Assembly: GCA_902563885.1 (NCBI GenBank)
Contig: CACEYZ010000003.1
Coordinates: forward strand, 29,505 to 93,504
Length of the DNA stretch: 64,000 nucleotides
Direction of reading: 5' to 3'
Source of the DNA: an uncultured SAR86 cluster bacterium
GTDB taxonomy: Bacteria > Pseudomonadota > Gammaproteobacteria > Magnimaribacterales > TMED112
Made by a program: the position numbers and the translations under genes. Each line of letters starts with the position of its first letter. Positions within the stretch are counted from its first letter, which is position 1. Of the stretch, positions 33,726 to 43,886 are shown piece after piece. Below the pieces are notes generated by a model, which worked only from the letters and a program-made list of their open reading frames with translations, did not search any database and was not told the DNA's origin.

Positions 33726-34966
33726 TAGTCCTTTATTTCAATGAACGCTTCAGCTCGAAGTTCTTGTAAATCTGATTCAAGTTCTTCCTCAAATTTTCTG
33801 CTGTATAGATAATTAAATGCTTGATCTGCAATTCTTTCATTTGTCTTGTCTTCAATTCTTGTACCAGTAACTTCTAAAATATGCCATCCAAAGTCTGAAC
33901 GAAAAGGAAGAGAAACCTCATTAAGATTAGATCTCATCATTACTTCTTCAAAGGCCTCTGTGTACTTACCTTCACCTGCCCAACCCAGCTTTCCACCTTC
34001 CTGTTTTGAGCCAGGATCATCACTAAACTCTGCTGCCAATTGATCAAAATCTTCCCCAGCAAGTAATCTTTCTCTTATAGAAATCATTAATTCTTCAGAT
34101 TCATCATCTGGTCTTACTCTGTTAGGAATGAGAAGTATATGCCTAACTTCCCATTCTTTTTCAAAAGAAACTGCTGGACCTCTTTTATCATTAAGGTAAA
34201 GAATATGTGAGCCTGCACCACTTTTTATAACTTCTGAAACTTCTCCAATCTTAAGTTTTTCAAGAGTACTCTGAAATAACTCTGGGAAACCAGTTATCTT
34301 TCTCCAACCTAAATCTCCTTTATTTTGATCTTCAGAAAAATTTTCTGATAGCTCTATGAAATTTTTCCCACTATCAACAGATTCAACAACTTCATCATAA
34401 ACATCATCAATATTTTTCTGAGAATTTGTTCTTATTAGAATTTGCCTAACATTTAGTTCTGGCCCTAACTGTGTTTTAGCTTCTTCTGTATTAAGAAAAT
34501 TTACTAATTCTTCTTGAGTTATAGATATTCTATTTTGAACTCTTCCTTGTTGTACTCTATTAATTTTTAATGATCTTTTGATTTCATCTCTAACAAGTTC
34601 ATAGGAATCGCCTTCGTCTTCAATTGATTGGATAAACTCTTCAATAGTTAACTCATTTTGCTGAGCAACTCTTTTAACAGTAACATTAAGTTCTTCATCA
34701 CTAATTTTTATACCTGCTTTATCAGCTATCTGCAGCTGAAGTTCCTCAATTATCAGAGCTTCGATTATTTCATCTCTTAAATCTTTTTCAGAAGGAACCC
34801 TCGCTCCTGAAATAGCAGCTTCTTTCTTAAAATTTTTAATTTTAAGTTGTATATCTGACTCAAGAACAACGCCATCATTAACAATCACTGCAATCCTATC
34901 AACCGTCTGACTATAAGCACCAGCAGATAGTGAAAGTACAAAAATTAATTTAATTAAATAATCCAT
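33722..34966 (-). CDS. surA: Periplasmic chaperone/peptidyl-prolyl isomerase SurA
   Basis: SurA escorts outer-membrane beta-barrels, including LptD, to the BAM complex. A signal peptide (MDYLIKLIFVLSLSAGAYS) is followed by a SurA N-domain (VDRIAVIVNDGVVLESDI) and two parvulin domains (around LNVRQILIRTNS and WEVRHILLIPNR). The length of about 414 is normal. I used the ATG at 34966; one at 34972 is also in frame. It overlaps the end of lptD. Confidence 0.95.
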   Translation of the reverse strand: MDYLIKLIFVLSLSAGAYSQTVDRIAVIVNDGVVLESDIQLKIKNFKKEAAISGARVPSEKDLRDEIIEALIIEELQLQIADKAGIKISDEELNVTVKRVAQQNELTIEEFIQSIEDEGDSYELVRDEIKRSLKINRVQQGRVQNRISITQEELVNFLNTEEAKTQLGPELNVRQILIRTNSQKNIDDVYDEVVESVDSGKNFIELSENFSEDQNKGDLGWRKITGFPELFQSTLEKLKIGEVSEVIKSGAGSHILYLNDKRGPAVSFEKEWEVRHILLIPNRVRPDDESEELMISIRERLLAGEDFDQLAAEFSDDPGSKQEGGKLGWAGEGKYTEAFEEVMMRSNLNEVSLPFRSDFGWHILEVTGTRIEDKTNERIADQAFNYLYSRKFEEELESDLQELRAEAFIEIKDY

Positions 34967-36827
34967 TTTCAATTATATTTTCTACTGGGTTCAAAATATT
35001 TGAAAGCCCTATCAGTTCAAATTCAAAGCTAAGGTTATTTTTTACCTGAGGATTAGTCAAATTTATTATCTGCATATAAGACAAATTTATGTTGTCAGTA
35101 TCTATATATGGAAAAAATCTAGCTCGTTCAAGACTTAATCTTAGTTTCAAACAATCTACAAACCATTCTCCACCAATAACACTTTCATTAATAATTTCAT
35201 TTTCTTGTGAATATTGAGCTCTAGTAAATAAAGTTATGTCGCCAAATTTTTGTTTTGCTTTTAAAACATAATTATTTATTCCAGATAAGGGAAAACTTGC
35301 CATTGCAAATTCATTTTTTTCTAATGAAAATAAACCCTCTTGGTCCGAATATTTTATGCCGAACCGTAGCCCCATAAATTTTTCCTTTTCAACACTATAG
35401 TTCCCATTTGTAAAATAAGAAAAGTTTCCAGCGTTTTTTTGAATCTTAAAAAAAATTGGTTTCTTTTCATAAAACTTTTTGAAAATCATACTTTCATCTG
35501 AAAAGTTATAGTCCTCATATAAGTTTGTTGATACAGAGTAATCAAAACTGCTCAATGACCCTGAGTGAAAAATAAATAACTTATTTTGATTAGGCCCTCT
35601 ATCTTTCCCTGACCAAGGCTGTAAAGATATATTAGATTCTGGAGTAGGCATTCTTGGATAGGAATCAAGTATGGGAACTTCTGATTGATCTTCGTATGAG
35701 GAAACAATTACACCTAGTTTGAGTCCTTTAATTTCAGGAAAAGAAAAATTTTGCCTGAAAGCAAAGTCATTTTTTTGGATGCCTTCAATTGTTTTGTCCT
35801 TAAAAGAGTAGTCCCTTATCTGTACAAGAAAATCAGTATCAATTTTTATCTTATTGTTTTGATATTTATTAGAAGCTCTAAGTTCCGTAAAAAAACGCTC
35901 TACATTGTCGTAAACAGAATAAGGTAACTGAAAGATTTTGTTAGATTTATCTTTAAATTTTGCAAATTCTGTTACTAAATCTATACGAAATTGACCTATA
36001 TCAAAAAATAAATCACTTGTTACGTAATCTTTTCTATGTGAAACAGGTCTAGCAATACCTAGTTGTTTGAAGTCATCACTTCCAAAACTCATAAATAAAT
36101 TATCAAGCTCATAAGACAAATTTATAGATTGCCGCAGATCTAAACTTCTTCTACTTGCGTCTAGATATCTATATCCGTAGTTTTGTATTAATGATTGACC
36201 TGAAAAATCAGAATAATTCACTCCAAATGTAATATTTTCGCCAATTAAAGAGCTTCCAATTAGTTTGTACACCCAAGAGCCATCATCATCATTCAGAGCT
36301 AAGCTTGTAAATTTATAATTATTGTCATCATCCTTATGTTGGTATTTAAATGAAGCACCAAACTTAGATTTTGTATAAACAGGCTCTAAGACAAATGAAC
36401 TATTTACATATTTTCTTTGAAATTTATAACTAATATCTATTTCATTATCTGTTAATCCGAGAGTGGGTATTGAAATAGATTCTTTATCATCGTAATTTAC
36501 CTCATTTACCCAAAAAATTGGAATATCAAATAAAGTAACTTTCGCTTTTTTTAGTTGAATGCTTTTATCTTTTTTAAGAGTAGCTTCATCTGCTGAAAAT
36601 TTCCATACAGCGTCTTTATCACATGTATATATTTCAACATCAGTTAAAACTGTTTCATTATTTTTAAGTTCTGCACTCTTAAAACCCAATGAGGTTTTTT
36701 CGTCCAGTTTGATTTCACCATCAGCTAACTTTATTTGTGAGTTTTTGTCTTCATCAGAACACTCAGCCCATAAAAAACTTTGATAGGTTAATGTAAATAA
36801 CAATAATAGTTTTTTAAATTTGTTCAT
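34950..36827 (-). CDS. lptD: LPS-assembly protein LptD, compact form
   Basis: LptD is the outer-membrane barrel that inserts lipopolysaccharide with LptE. It has a signal peptide, an OstA-like beta-jellyroll (residues about 30-130) and a beta-rich barrel. At 625 residues it is some 160 shorter than E. coli LptD. Only three cysteines are visible, C23, C69 and C559, where E. coli uses four including a Cys-Cys pair near the C-terminus. The pattern still allows one link between the N-terminal domain and barrel. Synteny with surA-pdxA-rsmA-apaH makes the identity firm. Confidence 0.9.
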   Translation of the reverse strand: MNKFKKLLLLFTLTYQSFLWAECSDEDKNSQIKLADGEIKLDEKTSLGFKSAELKNNETVLTDVEIYTCDKDAVWKFSADEATLKKDKSIQLKKAKVTLFDIPIFWVNEVNYDDKESISIPTLGLTDNEIDISYKFQRKYVNSSFVLEPVYTKSKFGASFKYQHKDDDNNYKFTSLALNDDDGSWVYKLIGSSLIGENITFGVNYSDFSGQSLIQNYGYRYLDASRRSLDLRQSINLSYELDNLFMSFGSDDFKQLGIARPVSHRKDYVTSDLFFDIGQFRIDLVTEFAKFKDKSNKIFQLPYSVYDNVERFFTELRASNKYQNNKIKIDTDFLVQIRDYSFKDKTIEGIQKNDFAFRQNFSFPEIKGLKLGVIVSSYEDQSEVPILDSYPRMPTPESNISLQPWSGKDRGPNQNKLFIFHSGSLSSFDYSVSTNLYEDYNFSDESMIFKKFYEKKPIFFKIQKNAGNFSYFTNGNYSVEKEKFMGLRFGIKYSDQEGLFSLEKNEFAMASFPLSGINNYVLKAKQKFGDITLFTRAQYSQENEIINESVIGGEWFVDCLKLRLSLERARFFPYIDTDNINLSYMQIINLTNPQVKNNLSFEFELIGLSNILNPVENIIENGLFN

Positions 36828-36868
36828 ATGCCTGTTATTATAGGACTTTTAAAATGTAAAAAAGTTTT

Positions 36869-37726
36869 ATGAGTTTGAAAGATAAAGTGATTTTTATGAC
36901 AGGCGGAAGTCGAGGCATAGGTCTGTCTATCGCATTAAAAGCAGCAGCCGATGGAGCGAAAATCGCGATTGCGGCAAAAACTGCTGATCCACATCCTAAA
37001 CTACCTGGAACAATATTTACTGCAGTCGAAGAAATTGAAGCAGCAGGAGGGCATGGACTACCGATTCAATGTGATATCAGAGATGAGCATAATGTACATG
37101 AATCAGTAAAGAAAGCTGTAGGTCATTTTGGTGGAATAGATATCTGCATTAATAATGCATCTGCAATAAGCCTTACACCTACGTTAGATACTGATATGAA
37201 AAGATACGACTTAATGCATAACATTAATGGTAGAGGTACGTTCCTCACAAGTAAGGCATGCATACCACACCTTTTAAAATCAGATAATCCACACATTTTG
37301 AATATTTCACCGCCTTTAGATATGAATCCAGTGTGGTTCCAGGGTCATGTTGCCTACACAATGGCTAAATATAATATGAGTCTATGTGTTTTAGGAATGG
37401 CAGCTGAATATAAAGGACAAATTGGAGTAAATGCTCTATGGCCAAGAACAGCTATTAAGACAGCAGCAGTAAAAAATGTTTTAGGTGGAGATGAAATGAT
37501 GAAAAAGTCTAGGGACCCACAGATAATGGCTGATGCTGCTCATATAATTCTAAATAAAGACAAAGATAAATTTTCTGGCAATTTTGTTTTAGATGATTCT
37601 TTACTAGCAGAACATGGTGAAACAGACTTTAGTAAATATGCTGATTATCCATTTGCAGAGCTTATACCAGATTTTTTCGTACCCGAAGATGCTTATCCAG
37701 TTCCTCAGGTAGTAAAAGATAGTTGA
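36869..37726 (+). CDS. SDR dehydrogenase of the HSDL2/PRK08278 type
   Basis: The product is a 285-residue short-chain dehydrogenase. The cofactor motif is TGGSRGIG, NNAS is present, and the catalytic Ser and Tyr-Lys are in NISPPL and AYTMAK. The long insertion after the first strand (AAKTADPHPKLPGTIFTAVEEI) and the C-terminal extension resemble the HSDL2-like group. The substrate is unknown, perhaps a fatty-acyl derivative. It is transcribed away from lptD and overlaps the AmgK-like gene by 4 bp, so it shares an operon with the cell-wall recycling pair. Confidence 0.85.
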   Translation: MSLKDKVIFMTGGSRGIGLSIALKAAADGAKIAIAAKTADPHPKLPGTIFTAVEEIEAAGGHGLPIQCDIRDEHNVHESVKKAVGHFGGIDICINNASAISLTPTLDTDMKRYDLMHNINGRGTFLTSKACIPHLLKSDNPHILNISPPLDMNPVWFQGHVAYTMAKYNMSLCVLGMAAEYKGQIGVNALWPRTAIKTAAVKNVLGGDEMMKKSRDPQIMADAAHIILNKDKDKFSGNFVLDDSLLAEHGETDFSKYADYPFAELIPDFFVPEDAYPVPQVVKDS

Positions 37727-38637
37727 AAAAAGACCTAAAAGAAGCAATCAGTTGGTTAGAAAAAATTCTAGGCAACCATTCATTTCAGATTAGCCCACTT
37801 AGACAAGAAGCAAGTGAGAGAAGTTATTTCAGAATAACTTTAAAAAACGATAGCTATGTTTTAATGAATAATTTCGGCTCCAAAGAAAACGCAGCGAATT
37901 TTATTAAAATACAAAAAATATTAAAAGATGAAAAAGTAAATGTTCCAGATATTTTTGGTTTTTCAGATGAATTGGATTACTTACTTCTTGAAGATTTAGG
38001 TGATATTACGCTTGATGAATATGATGAATTATCTGAGGAAGATTTTTTGAATATTGCTTCAGTTGAATTAGAAAAAATACGATCAATTCCAAATTTCTCT
38101 ATTGAGGAAAATATATCTGCTGAAACACATTATTCTCAAACTGAGGAATTCTTAAATTTTTTTTACGATAAAAAAATTGACATATCTTCTGAAGAAAAAT
38201 TATTAATTGAAGAATTAAGAAATTCAATTTCAGAAAAGCTTGCAGAACAAGCCATTGTTCCAACTCATTTTGATTATGAAAGAAGAAACATGATTTTTTA
38301 TAATGACAAAATTCATATCATTGATTTCCAAGATCTTAAATCTGGTCCGATAAGCATGGATGCAGCGTCTTTAATTTTTGAACATAAATTTAATTATTCT
38401 GAAGATTTAGTCAACAGATTTTCTAAAAGACTAATTGGTGACGATTTACAAACAGAAATTTATGTCGCACTTGCTCATCGTTCAATGAGGATCATTGGAA
38501 CATTTAACAGATACTTCAAAGAGGGTAAGCTTTTGAATCGTCAAAAAGATATAAGCCTTTTTGTCGACAGGCTTTTATTAGCTTTAAGATACTTAAATGA
38601 AAAAGATACGTTAAAGGTTGTTGAGAAATTAATATGA
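37723..38637 (+). CDS. amgK: AmgK-like anomeric MurNAc/GlcNAc kinase (APH fold)
   Basis: In pseudomonads AmgK phosphorylates MurNAc at C1, the first step of a recycling route that bypasses MurA and confers intrinsic fosfomycin tolerance. The 304-residue aminoglycoside-phosphotransferase fold has the Brenner motif HFDYERRNMIF and metal motif DFQDLKSGP. The start is TTG at 37723 within the SDR stop. MurU follows immediately with an ATGA overlap, and lptD is divergent upstream, the pseudomonad arrangement. The name relies on this context. Confidence 0.82.
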   Translation: MKKDLKEAISWLEKILGNHSFQISPLRQEASERSYFRITLKNDSYVLMNNFGSKENAANFIKIQKILKDEKVNVPDIFGFSDELDYLLLEDLGDITLDEYDELSEEDFLNIASVELEKIRSIPNFSIEENISAETHYSQTEEFLNFFYDKKIDISSEEKLLIEELRNSISEKLAEQAIVPTHFDYERRNMIFYNDKIHIIDFQDLKSGPISMDAASLIFEHKFNYSEDLVNRFSKRLIGDDLQTEIYVALAHRSMRIIGTFNRYFKEGKLLNRQKDISLFVDRLLLALRYLNEKDTLKVVEKLI

Positions 38638-39272
38638 AAGCAATGATTCTCGCTGCAGGCTTTGGTAAAAGGCTTGGACGTTTAACACAAAATACACCTA
38701 AACCTCTCATTCAAGTGAAAGGAAAAGCTTTGATTGACTATCATTTAGAAAAACTTATCAAGTCAGGTTTTGAGACGGTGGTAATAAACCTTCACTATCT
38801 TGGCGAACAAATAGAAGAACATATAACTTCTAATTTCGCTGGAAAAATAAAAATTATATTAAGTCATGAGAAAGAAATTTTAGGCACTTGTGGTGGCATT
38901 TCAAATGCAATCAATCATTTCGGAAATGATGACTTCCTAGTATTAAATGCTGATATTTTTAGTGACATTGATTATGTGTATTTTAAAAAATTTAAAGCGC
39001 CAACAATTTTTGCAGTTAAGAATGATAACAATGGAGATTTTTCGATTGAGAATGAAAAAGTTATTGTTCATGGTGAAAAAAATTTCACTTGGACAGGATT
39101 TAGCATAATTAATTCCTCTTTTTTTCAAGGAATGGAAACAAAATACTCACACTATTGGGAAGACTTAATGATTCATCTAGCCGCCGAGGGGAAAGTCGTT
39201 GCAGATATTCCAAATATAAATTGGTATGATGTTGGTATTAAGGATACCCTTGATTTTTTAAACAGTGAATAA
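38634..39272 (+). CDS. murU: MurU-like MurNAc-1-phosphate uridylyltransferase
   Basis: MurU makes UDP-MurNAc from MurNAc-1-phosphate and UTP. The 212-residue nucleotidyltransferase shows the family start [35 protein letters not shown] with the catalytic Lys, and the metal-binding NADIFSD. It is short, as expected for MurU rather than for GlmU or RmlA. The upstream AmgK-like kinase supplies the sugar-1-phosphate. The stop overlaps rpe by 8 bp. Confidence 0.85.
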   Translation: MKAMILAAGFGKRLGRLTQNTPKPLIQVKGKALIDYHLEKLIKSGFETVVINLHYLGEQIEEHITSNFAGKIKIILSHEKEILGTCGGISNAINHFGNDDFLVLNADIFSDIDYVYFKKFKAPTIFAVKNDNNGDFSIENEKVIVHGEKNFTWTGFSIINSSFFQGMETKYSHYWEDLMIHLAAEGKVVADIPNINWYDVGIKDTLDFLNSE

Positions 39273-39924
39273 GGTAATTGCTCCCTCTATTTTATCAGCA
39301 GACTTTGCTCGGCTTGGAGAAGAGGTGAATGCAGTTTTAGATTCTGGTGCAGATTGGATACATTTTGATGTGATGGATAATCATTATGTGCCTAACCTTA
39401 CAATCGGCCCAATGGTTTGTAAGTCTTTAAGAGATTTTGGAATAAAAGATTTTATTGATGTGCATCTTATGGTGGAGCCAGTTGACGATTTAGTAAAAAA
39501 ATTCGCTAAAGCAGGTGCTGATCTAATTTCATTCCACCCTGAAGCAAGCAACCATGTCGACAGAACTCTTGGAAAGATTAAAGATGCAGGCTGTCAGTCT
39601 GGTTTGGTTTTAAATCCAGCTAGCCCCTTGTCATTAATAGAAGATCTTCTAGAAGAAGTTGACTTAATTCTATTAATGTCTGTAAATCCAGGTTTTGGTG
39701 GGCAAAAATTCATATCTAGAACTCTTCCAAAAATTAAAAAGCTCAGATCCTTGATAGATCAATCTGGCAAAGATATAAGGCTTGAGGTTGATGGAGGTAT
39801 AAATGAGCAAAATATAAAAGAAATTTCTGACGCCGGCGCAGACACATTTGTCATGGGATCTGCAATTTTTAATTCTGATGATTATAAAAAAACAATTTCT
39901 ACTGTTCGTAACCTTATTTCTTAG
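39265..39924 (+). CDS. rpe: Ribulose-phosphate 3-epimerase
   Basis: Rpe interconverts ribulose-5-phosphate and xylulose-5-phosphate. The TIM-barrel motifs are [36 protein letters not shown] [20 protein letters not shown] and EVDGGIN. The length of 219 is typical. The start is GTG at 39265. With rpiA and tkt this completes the core of the non-oxidative pentose phosphate path within the window. Confidence 0.96.
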   Translation: MNKVIAPSILSADFARLGEEVNAVLDSGADWIHFDVMDNHYVPNLTIGPMVCKSLRDFGIKDFIDVHLMVEPVDDLVKKFAKAGADLISFHPEASNHVDRTLGKIKDAGCQSGLVLNPASPLSLIEDLLEEVDLILLMSVNPGFGGQKFISRTLPKIKKLRSLIDQSGKDIRLEVDGGINEQNIKEISDAGADTFVMGSAIFNSDDYKKTISTVRNLIS

Positions 39925-40288
39925 TTTCTTCCTACTTGCAGAAAAAATCAAAATAAATAATTCTGTATTAGAGGTCGTAATAGCTGATACCAAGCAATCT
40001 AGAAATCAAGGTTTAATGTTTATTGACTCTTTAGATAAAAATATGGGTATGTTTTTTGTATGGCCCGAGCCTTCAAAAAAATGTATGTGGATGAGAAATA
40101 CAAAAATTCCTTTATCAGTTGCTTTTATTGATGAAAATTATCTTATTAGAGAGATTAAAGAATTAAAGCCATTGAATCTGGATTCTGTTTGCTCAAGTTC
40201 AGAGTCAATAAAATTTGCTTTGGAAGTAAATCAAGGATGGTTTGCTGAAAAAAACATTAAGATTTTCAACAAAATAATTGTTGAATAG
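39878..40288 (+). CDS. DUF192 family exported protein
   Basis: The product has a signal peptide ([21 protein letters not shown]) and a DUF192 domain with its typical core: [31 protein letters not shown] and the C-terminal ALEVNQGWF. The function of DUF192 is not established. It is found in bacteria and archaea as a small beta-barrel. The start at 39878 lies within rpe (47-bp overlap), an unusually long overlap. Its stop abuts the stop of coq7 on the other strand. Confidence 0.85.
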   Translation: MIIKKQFLLFVTLFLSFFLLAEKIKINNSVLEVVIADTKQSRNQGLMFIDSLDKNMGMFFVWPEPSKKCMWMRNTKIPLSVAFIDENYLIREIKELKPLNLDSVCSSSESIKFALEVNQGWFAEKNIKIFNKIIVE

Positions 40289-40891
40289 TTAAATATATCT
40301 ACTTAATGTTGTCATTGATTTAGCAGTGATTTTCATTAAGCCTTTAACTACTGTAGGAAGCTCTTCTCCCCCATGATCTTTAGCCTCTTTGCCATGTTCC
40401 TCCTCTTCATCAATCATTTTTTTGAGAATTTCACGACTTTTTTTGTCACTTGGAGACATTTCATCAAGATGTCCTTCTAAGTGTTTAACAACTTGTTTTT
40501 CTGTTTCTTCTATAAAGCCCAGACTCTTTTCATCCCCAAAAAAGGCTGCTATCGATCCTAGTGTAAAAGAACCTGCATAATAAAATGGGTCTAATAGTGA
40601 CTTTCTGCCTCCAAGTTCTTTTAATCTTTTATCACACCACTTTAAATGTCTAAATTCTTCTTCACCTGCTTTAAGGAGATGTTTTTTTACTTTCTTTGAT
40701 TTAGCAAAAAATGCTTGTCCCCTATAAAGTGCTTGAGCAGCAACCTCACCTGAAGCATTGACCCTCATAAGTGAAATGGAGTGTCTCTTTTCATCATCCG
40801 AAAGGGATTCATCTGGTTTTCCCTCTTCTTTATGATTCATAATTTTTAAAAAATGATTGAATTCTCCTGCAATTTTTTCCTCAAGACTCAT
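40289..40891 (-). CDS. coq7: Coq7-type demethoxyubiquinone hydroxylase
   Basis: Coq7 is a di-iron monooxygenase that hydroxylates the ubiquinone ring, doing the job of UbiF in E. coli. The ferritin-like four-helix bundle shows metal ligands in SGEVAAQALYRGQ, EEEFRHLKW, EETEKQVVKHLEGHL and DEEEEHGKEA. From the ATG at 40891 it has 200 residues. The start overlaps purD by 11 bp. With ubiE, ubiB and a UbiK-like gene in the window it confirms aerobic ubiquinone synthesis. Confidence 0.92.
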   Translation of the reverse strand: MSLEEKIAGEFNHFLKIMNHKEEGKPDESLSDDEKRHSISLMRVNASGEVAAQALYRGQAFFAKSKKVKKHLLKAGEEEFRHLKWCDKRLKELGGRKSLLDPFYYAGSFTLGSIAAFFGDEKSLGFIEETEKQVVKHLEGHLDEMSPSDKKSREILKKMIDEEEEHGKEAKDHGGEELPTVVKGLMKITAKSMTTLSRYI

Positions 40892-42137
40892 AAATATCAC
40901 CTATATCTTTTCTATAAACCATATTATTAAATTTTACATTCTTTATGTTTGTATAAATAATTTTTTTACAAGCTTCTAAGTCTGGAGCTTTTGTATTGAG
41001 GCTAAAAACTCTTCCACCACTAGTAAGCAGTTCTCCATTCTCTTTTTTCGTACCTGCATGAAAAAGTTTTACTTCATTCAAATCTAAAATTTCTATATGC
41101 TGATCTTTTTTATAGCTCTCAGGATATCCACCTGATGCAATTACCACACCCATTGAGCTTTCTTTGCTCCATGAAATATTTTCCAGATTATCTGAAAGTG
41201 CATCCAACAGTACTTCAAGTATGTCAGATTCTAATTGAAGCATTAAACACTGTGTTTCTGGGTCACCCAATCTACAATTATATTCAAGAACTTTAGGCTG
41301 ATTATCCTTAACCATGAGGCCAAAATACATAAAACCATAAAAATCTATTTTCGCCTTTCTTAATCCATGTGCAGTTGGTTCAACAACTTGTTTATTTATA
41401 TTTTTTAAAAGCTCATTATTCATAAATGGCGATGGGCTCATACAGCCCATTCCACCCGTATTTGGTCCACTATTACCATCTAAAAGTGGTTTGTAATCTA
41501 CACTTGTTTCAAATGGGTAAAATCCTTTAGGTGTCATTATTCCCATATAGCTTAGCTCAGTGCCAAATAAACACTCTTCAATTAACACTTCATTACCAGC
41601 ATCACCAAACTTATTTTTTTCCATAACATCTTCAATCCATTGCATCGCCTCACCTAATTCTTTTGCAACTAAAACTCCTTTACCTGCCGCAAGGCCATCA
41701 GCTTTAAGAACAATTGGAAATTCGACTGTCTTAAGATAATTTTTGGCTAATTTTGATTCAGAAAAGAAACTAGCAGCACCTGTAGGAATATTATTCTCAA
41801 ACATAAATTTTTTCGAAAATATTTTAGAACCCTCAAGCTGAGCGCCCTCTTTTGTCGGACCAAATACTTTTACTTTTGAATCTTGGAAATAATCATTGAT
41901 GCCGTTTACAAGTGGATCTTCAGGTCCTACTACTATTAATTCAATATTTTCACTATTAACAAGTTCTTCTAATGCAGAAAAATTATTTACGTTTATGCTT
42001 TTGTTAAAACATTTTGCTTCATTAGCTGTTCCTCCATTTCCAGGAGCAACAAAAATTTTGCTAACTTGTTTGGATTTAGATAATTTCCATGCCAATGCAT
42101 GTTCTCTACCACCTTGACCTACAACTAAAACATTCAT
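40881..42137 (-). CDS. purD: Phosphoribosylamine-glycine ligase
   Basis: PurD makes GAR in purine synthesis. The ATP-grasp protein of 418 residues shows VVGQGGREHALAWKL at the N-terminus, FVAPGNGGTANEA, GLAAGKGV in the ATP site and GGMGCMSPSP with FNCRLGDPETQ-like YNCRLGDPETQ. It directly follows purH with no spacer, in the fis-purH-purD order known from many gammaproteobacteria. Confidence 0.96.
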   Translation of the reverse strand: MNVLVVGQGGREHALAWKLSKSKQVSKIFVAPGNGGTANEAKCFNKSINVNNFSALEELVNSENIELIVVGPEDPLVNGINDYFQDSKVKVFGPTKEGAQLEGSKIFSKKFMFENNIPTGAASFFSESKLAKNYLKTVEFPIVLKADGLAAGKGVLVAKELGEAMQWIEDVMEKNKFGDAGNEVLIEECLFGTELSYMGIMTPKGFYPFETSVDYKPLLDGNSGPNTGGMGCMSPSPFMNNELLKNINKQVVEPTAHGLRKAKIDFYGFMYFGLMVKDNQPKVLEYNCRLGDPETQCLMLQLESDILEVLLDALSDNLENISWSKESSMGVVIASGGYPESYKKDQHIEILDLNEVKLFHAGTKKENGELLTSGGRVFSLNTKAPDLEACKKIIYTNIKNVKFNNMVYRKDIGDIYES

Positions 42138-43610
42138 CTAATGCTTAAAGTGTCTATAGCCTGTCATAGTCATTGAAATACCATGTTCATCAGCTGCTGC
42201 AATTACTTCATCATCTTTTACCGAACCACCAGGCTGTATGATATGTTTTACTCCTTCATTTGCAGCTATATCAATATTATCCCTAAAAGGAAAAAATGCA
42301 TCAGAGGCTAAAACACAATCCTTCACATCGAGCTTCTCTTCCTTAGCCTTCATAAATGCAATTTTGGTACTGATTACTCTACTCATTTGACCTGCGCCAA
42401 TACCTAAAGTCATTTCGTCTCTAGCAATTACAATAGCGTTGGATTTTACATGTTTAGCAACTTTCATTGCGAATAATAAATCATTGATATTATTTCTATC
42501 AGGTTTTGCTTTTGTATTTGACTCTAATTTAATTTTCTCAAAATTAAGATTGTCATCGGTTTGCTCTAAATAAACTCCTGAATTAAACTTATAGCTCTCG
42601 GTAAAATGTTCAAATTTATCTCCCTTTAACACTCTTATATTCTCCTTCTTTTTAAGAAGATTAATTGCTTCTTGATCAAAATCTGGGGCAATTAGTACTT
42701 CTACAAATTGATTAGCCATGATAGATGATATTACTTTACTGTCTGCCTTTTGATTTAACGCAATTACTCCCCCAAATGCAGAGGTAGGATCTGTCGAAAA
42801 AGCTTTTGTATAGGCATTCTCTAAGTTCATATCTGATGCTACACCACATGGATTTGTATGTTTCACTATACAGACTGAAGGTTTTTCAAATTCATTTACA
42901 CAATTCCACGCTGCCATTGCATCTGCCACATTATTGTATGAAATTTGTTTTCCTTGAAGTGGGTTTAAAAAGTCGATTGGTGAAGTAGTTTCGACTTTTA
43001 GTTTTGCAGATTGATGTGGATTTTCACCATATCTTAAATTTATTTCTTTGGTATCTTTTAACCAACTTGCGACATCTGAGTCATAAAGATTCGTTTTGTT
43101 AAAAATATTTGATGCTAGCTTCCTTGATTGCGACTCACTTATTTCATTTAGGCTAATTTCACTGTAATCAGTTGGGTCTCCTACTGCAACAGTATATTTA
43201 TAGTTCTTTGCGGCAGCTCTCAACATTGCTGGGCCACCTATATCAATTTTTTCTATTATTTCATCATTGGATGATCCCTTTTGTACCTCTTCTTTAAAGG
43301 GATAAAGATTTACAACAACAAGATCTATTTTCTTAGCACCCATTTTTTTTAATTCTGCAGAGTCTTTCTCACCTCTTGCTAAAATGCCAGCATGAATTTT
43401 AGGATGTAGAGTTTTAACTCTCCCCTCAAATATTTCAGAAAAACCTGTGTAATCTTCAACCTCAGTTACTTTAATATTATTTTCTTTAAGATATTTTGAT
43501 GTACCTCCAGATGAGATTATTTCGACATTGTTATCAAAGAGTTTTTGAGCAAGCTCAAGAATTCCACTTTTATCATAAACACTAATTAGAGCTGTCTTTA
43601 TTTTTATCAC
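42138..43610 (-). CDS. purH: AICAR transformylase/IMP cyclohydrolase
   Basis: This bifunctional enzyme performs the last two steps to IMP. The N-terminal MGS-like cyclohydrolase domain shows [20 protein letters not shown] and [15 protein letters not shown]. The transformylase domain has the catalytic KHTNPCGVA and ends in the conserved region that includes GYRHFKH. It is 490 residues, somewhat shorter than E. coli (529). Its ATG shares a base with the fis stop, giving tight translational coupling. Confidence 0.96.
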   Translation of the reverse strand: MIKIKTALISVYDKSGILELAQKLFDNNVEIISSGGTSKYLKENNIKVTEVEDYTGFSEIFEGRVKTLHPKIHAGILARGEKDSAELKKMGAKKIDLVVVNLYPFKEEVQKGSSNDEIIEKIDIGGPAMLRAAAKNYKYTVAVGDPTDYSEISLNEISESQSRKLASNIFNKTNLYDSDVASWLKDTKEINLRYGENPHQSAKLKVETTSPIDFLNPLQGKQISYNNVADAMAAWNCVNEFEKPSVCIVKHTNPCGVASDMNLENAYTKAFSTDPTSAFGGVIALNQKADSKVISSIMANQFVEVLIAPDFDQEAINLLKKKENIRVLKGDKFEHFTESYKFNSGVYLEQTDDNLNFEKIKLESNTKAKPDRNNINDLLFAMKVAKHVKSNAIVIARDEMTLGIGAGQMSRVISTKIAFMKAKEEKLDVKDCVLASDAFFPFRDNIDIAANEGVKHIIQPGGSVKDDEVIAAADEHGISMTMTGYRHFKH

Positions 43611-43861
43611 TACAACAAACCGTATTTGGAAAGTTTTTTTCTTAGAGTACCTCTATTAAGACCTAAAATTTTACTAGCTTCTGATTGATTGCCTCTACAC
43701 TTCTTCATAACCACTTCTAGAAGTGGTGGCTCAATCTGGCTTAAAGTTAAGTCGTAAAGTTCTATTGGGTGTTCACCATCAAGATTTCGGTAGTATCTTT
43801 TAATGGCCCTTTTAACTTCACCTCTTAAACTTCTTTTATCTGTGTTGAACTTGCTAGACAT
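43610..43861 (-). CDS. fis: Fis-family DNA-binding protein
   Basis: Fis is a nucleoid protein and growth-phase regulator. The C-terminal helix-turn-helix is highly conserved (GNQSEASKILGLNRGTLRKKL), preceded by the dimerisation helices (EPPLLEVVMKK). From the ATG at 43861 (MSSKFNTDK) it has 83 residues. A frame-extending ATG at 43912 would overlap rsmE and is less likely. It heads fis-purH-purD. The spacing to divergent rsmE is only 25 bp, so promoters must extend into coding DNA. Confidence 0.92.
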   Translation of the reverse strand: MSSKFNTDKRSLRGEVKRAIKRYYRNLDGEHPIELYDLTLSQIEPPLLEVVMKKCRGNQSEASKILGLNRGTLRKKLSKYGLL

Positions 43862-43886
43862 CAAAATGATATAATCTCCGTTCTCT

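Noticed and set aside
39673..39993. Minus-strand 106-codon ORF over rpe/DUF192
   Set aside because: Opposes two well-supported genes and has an unusual composition with no recognisable motif.
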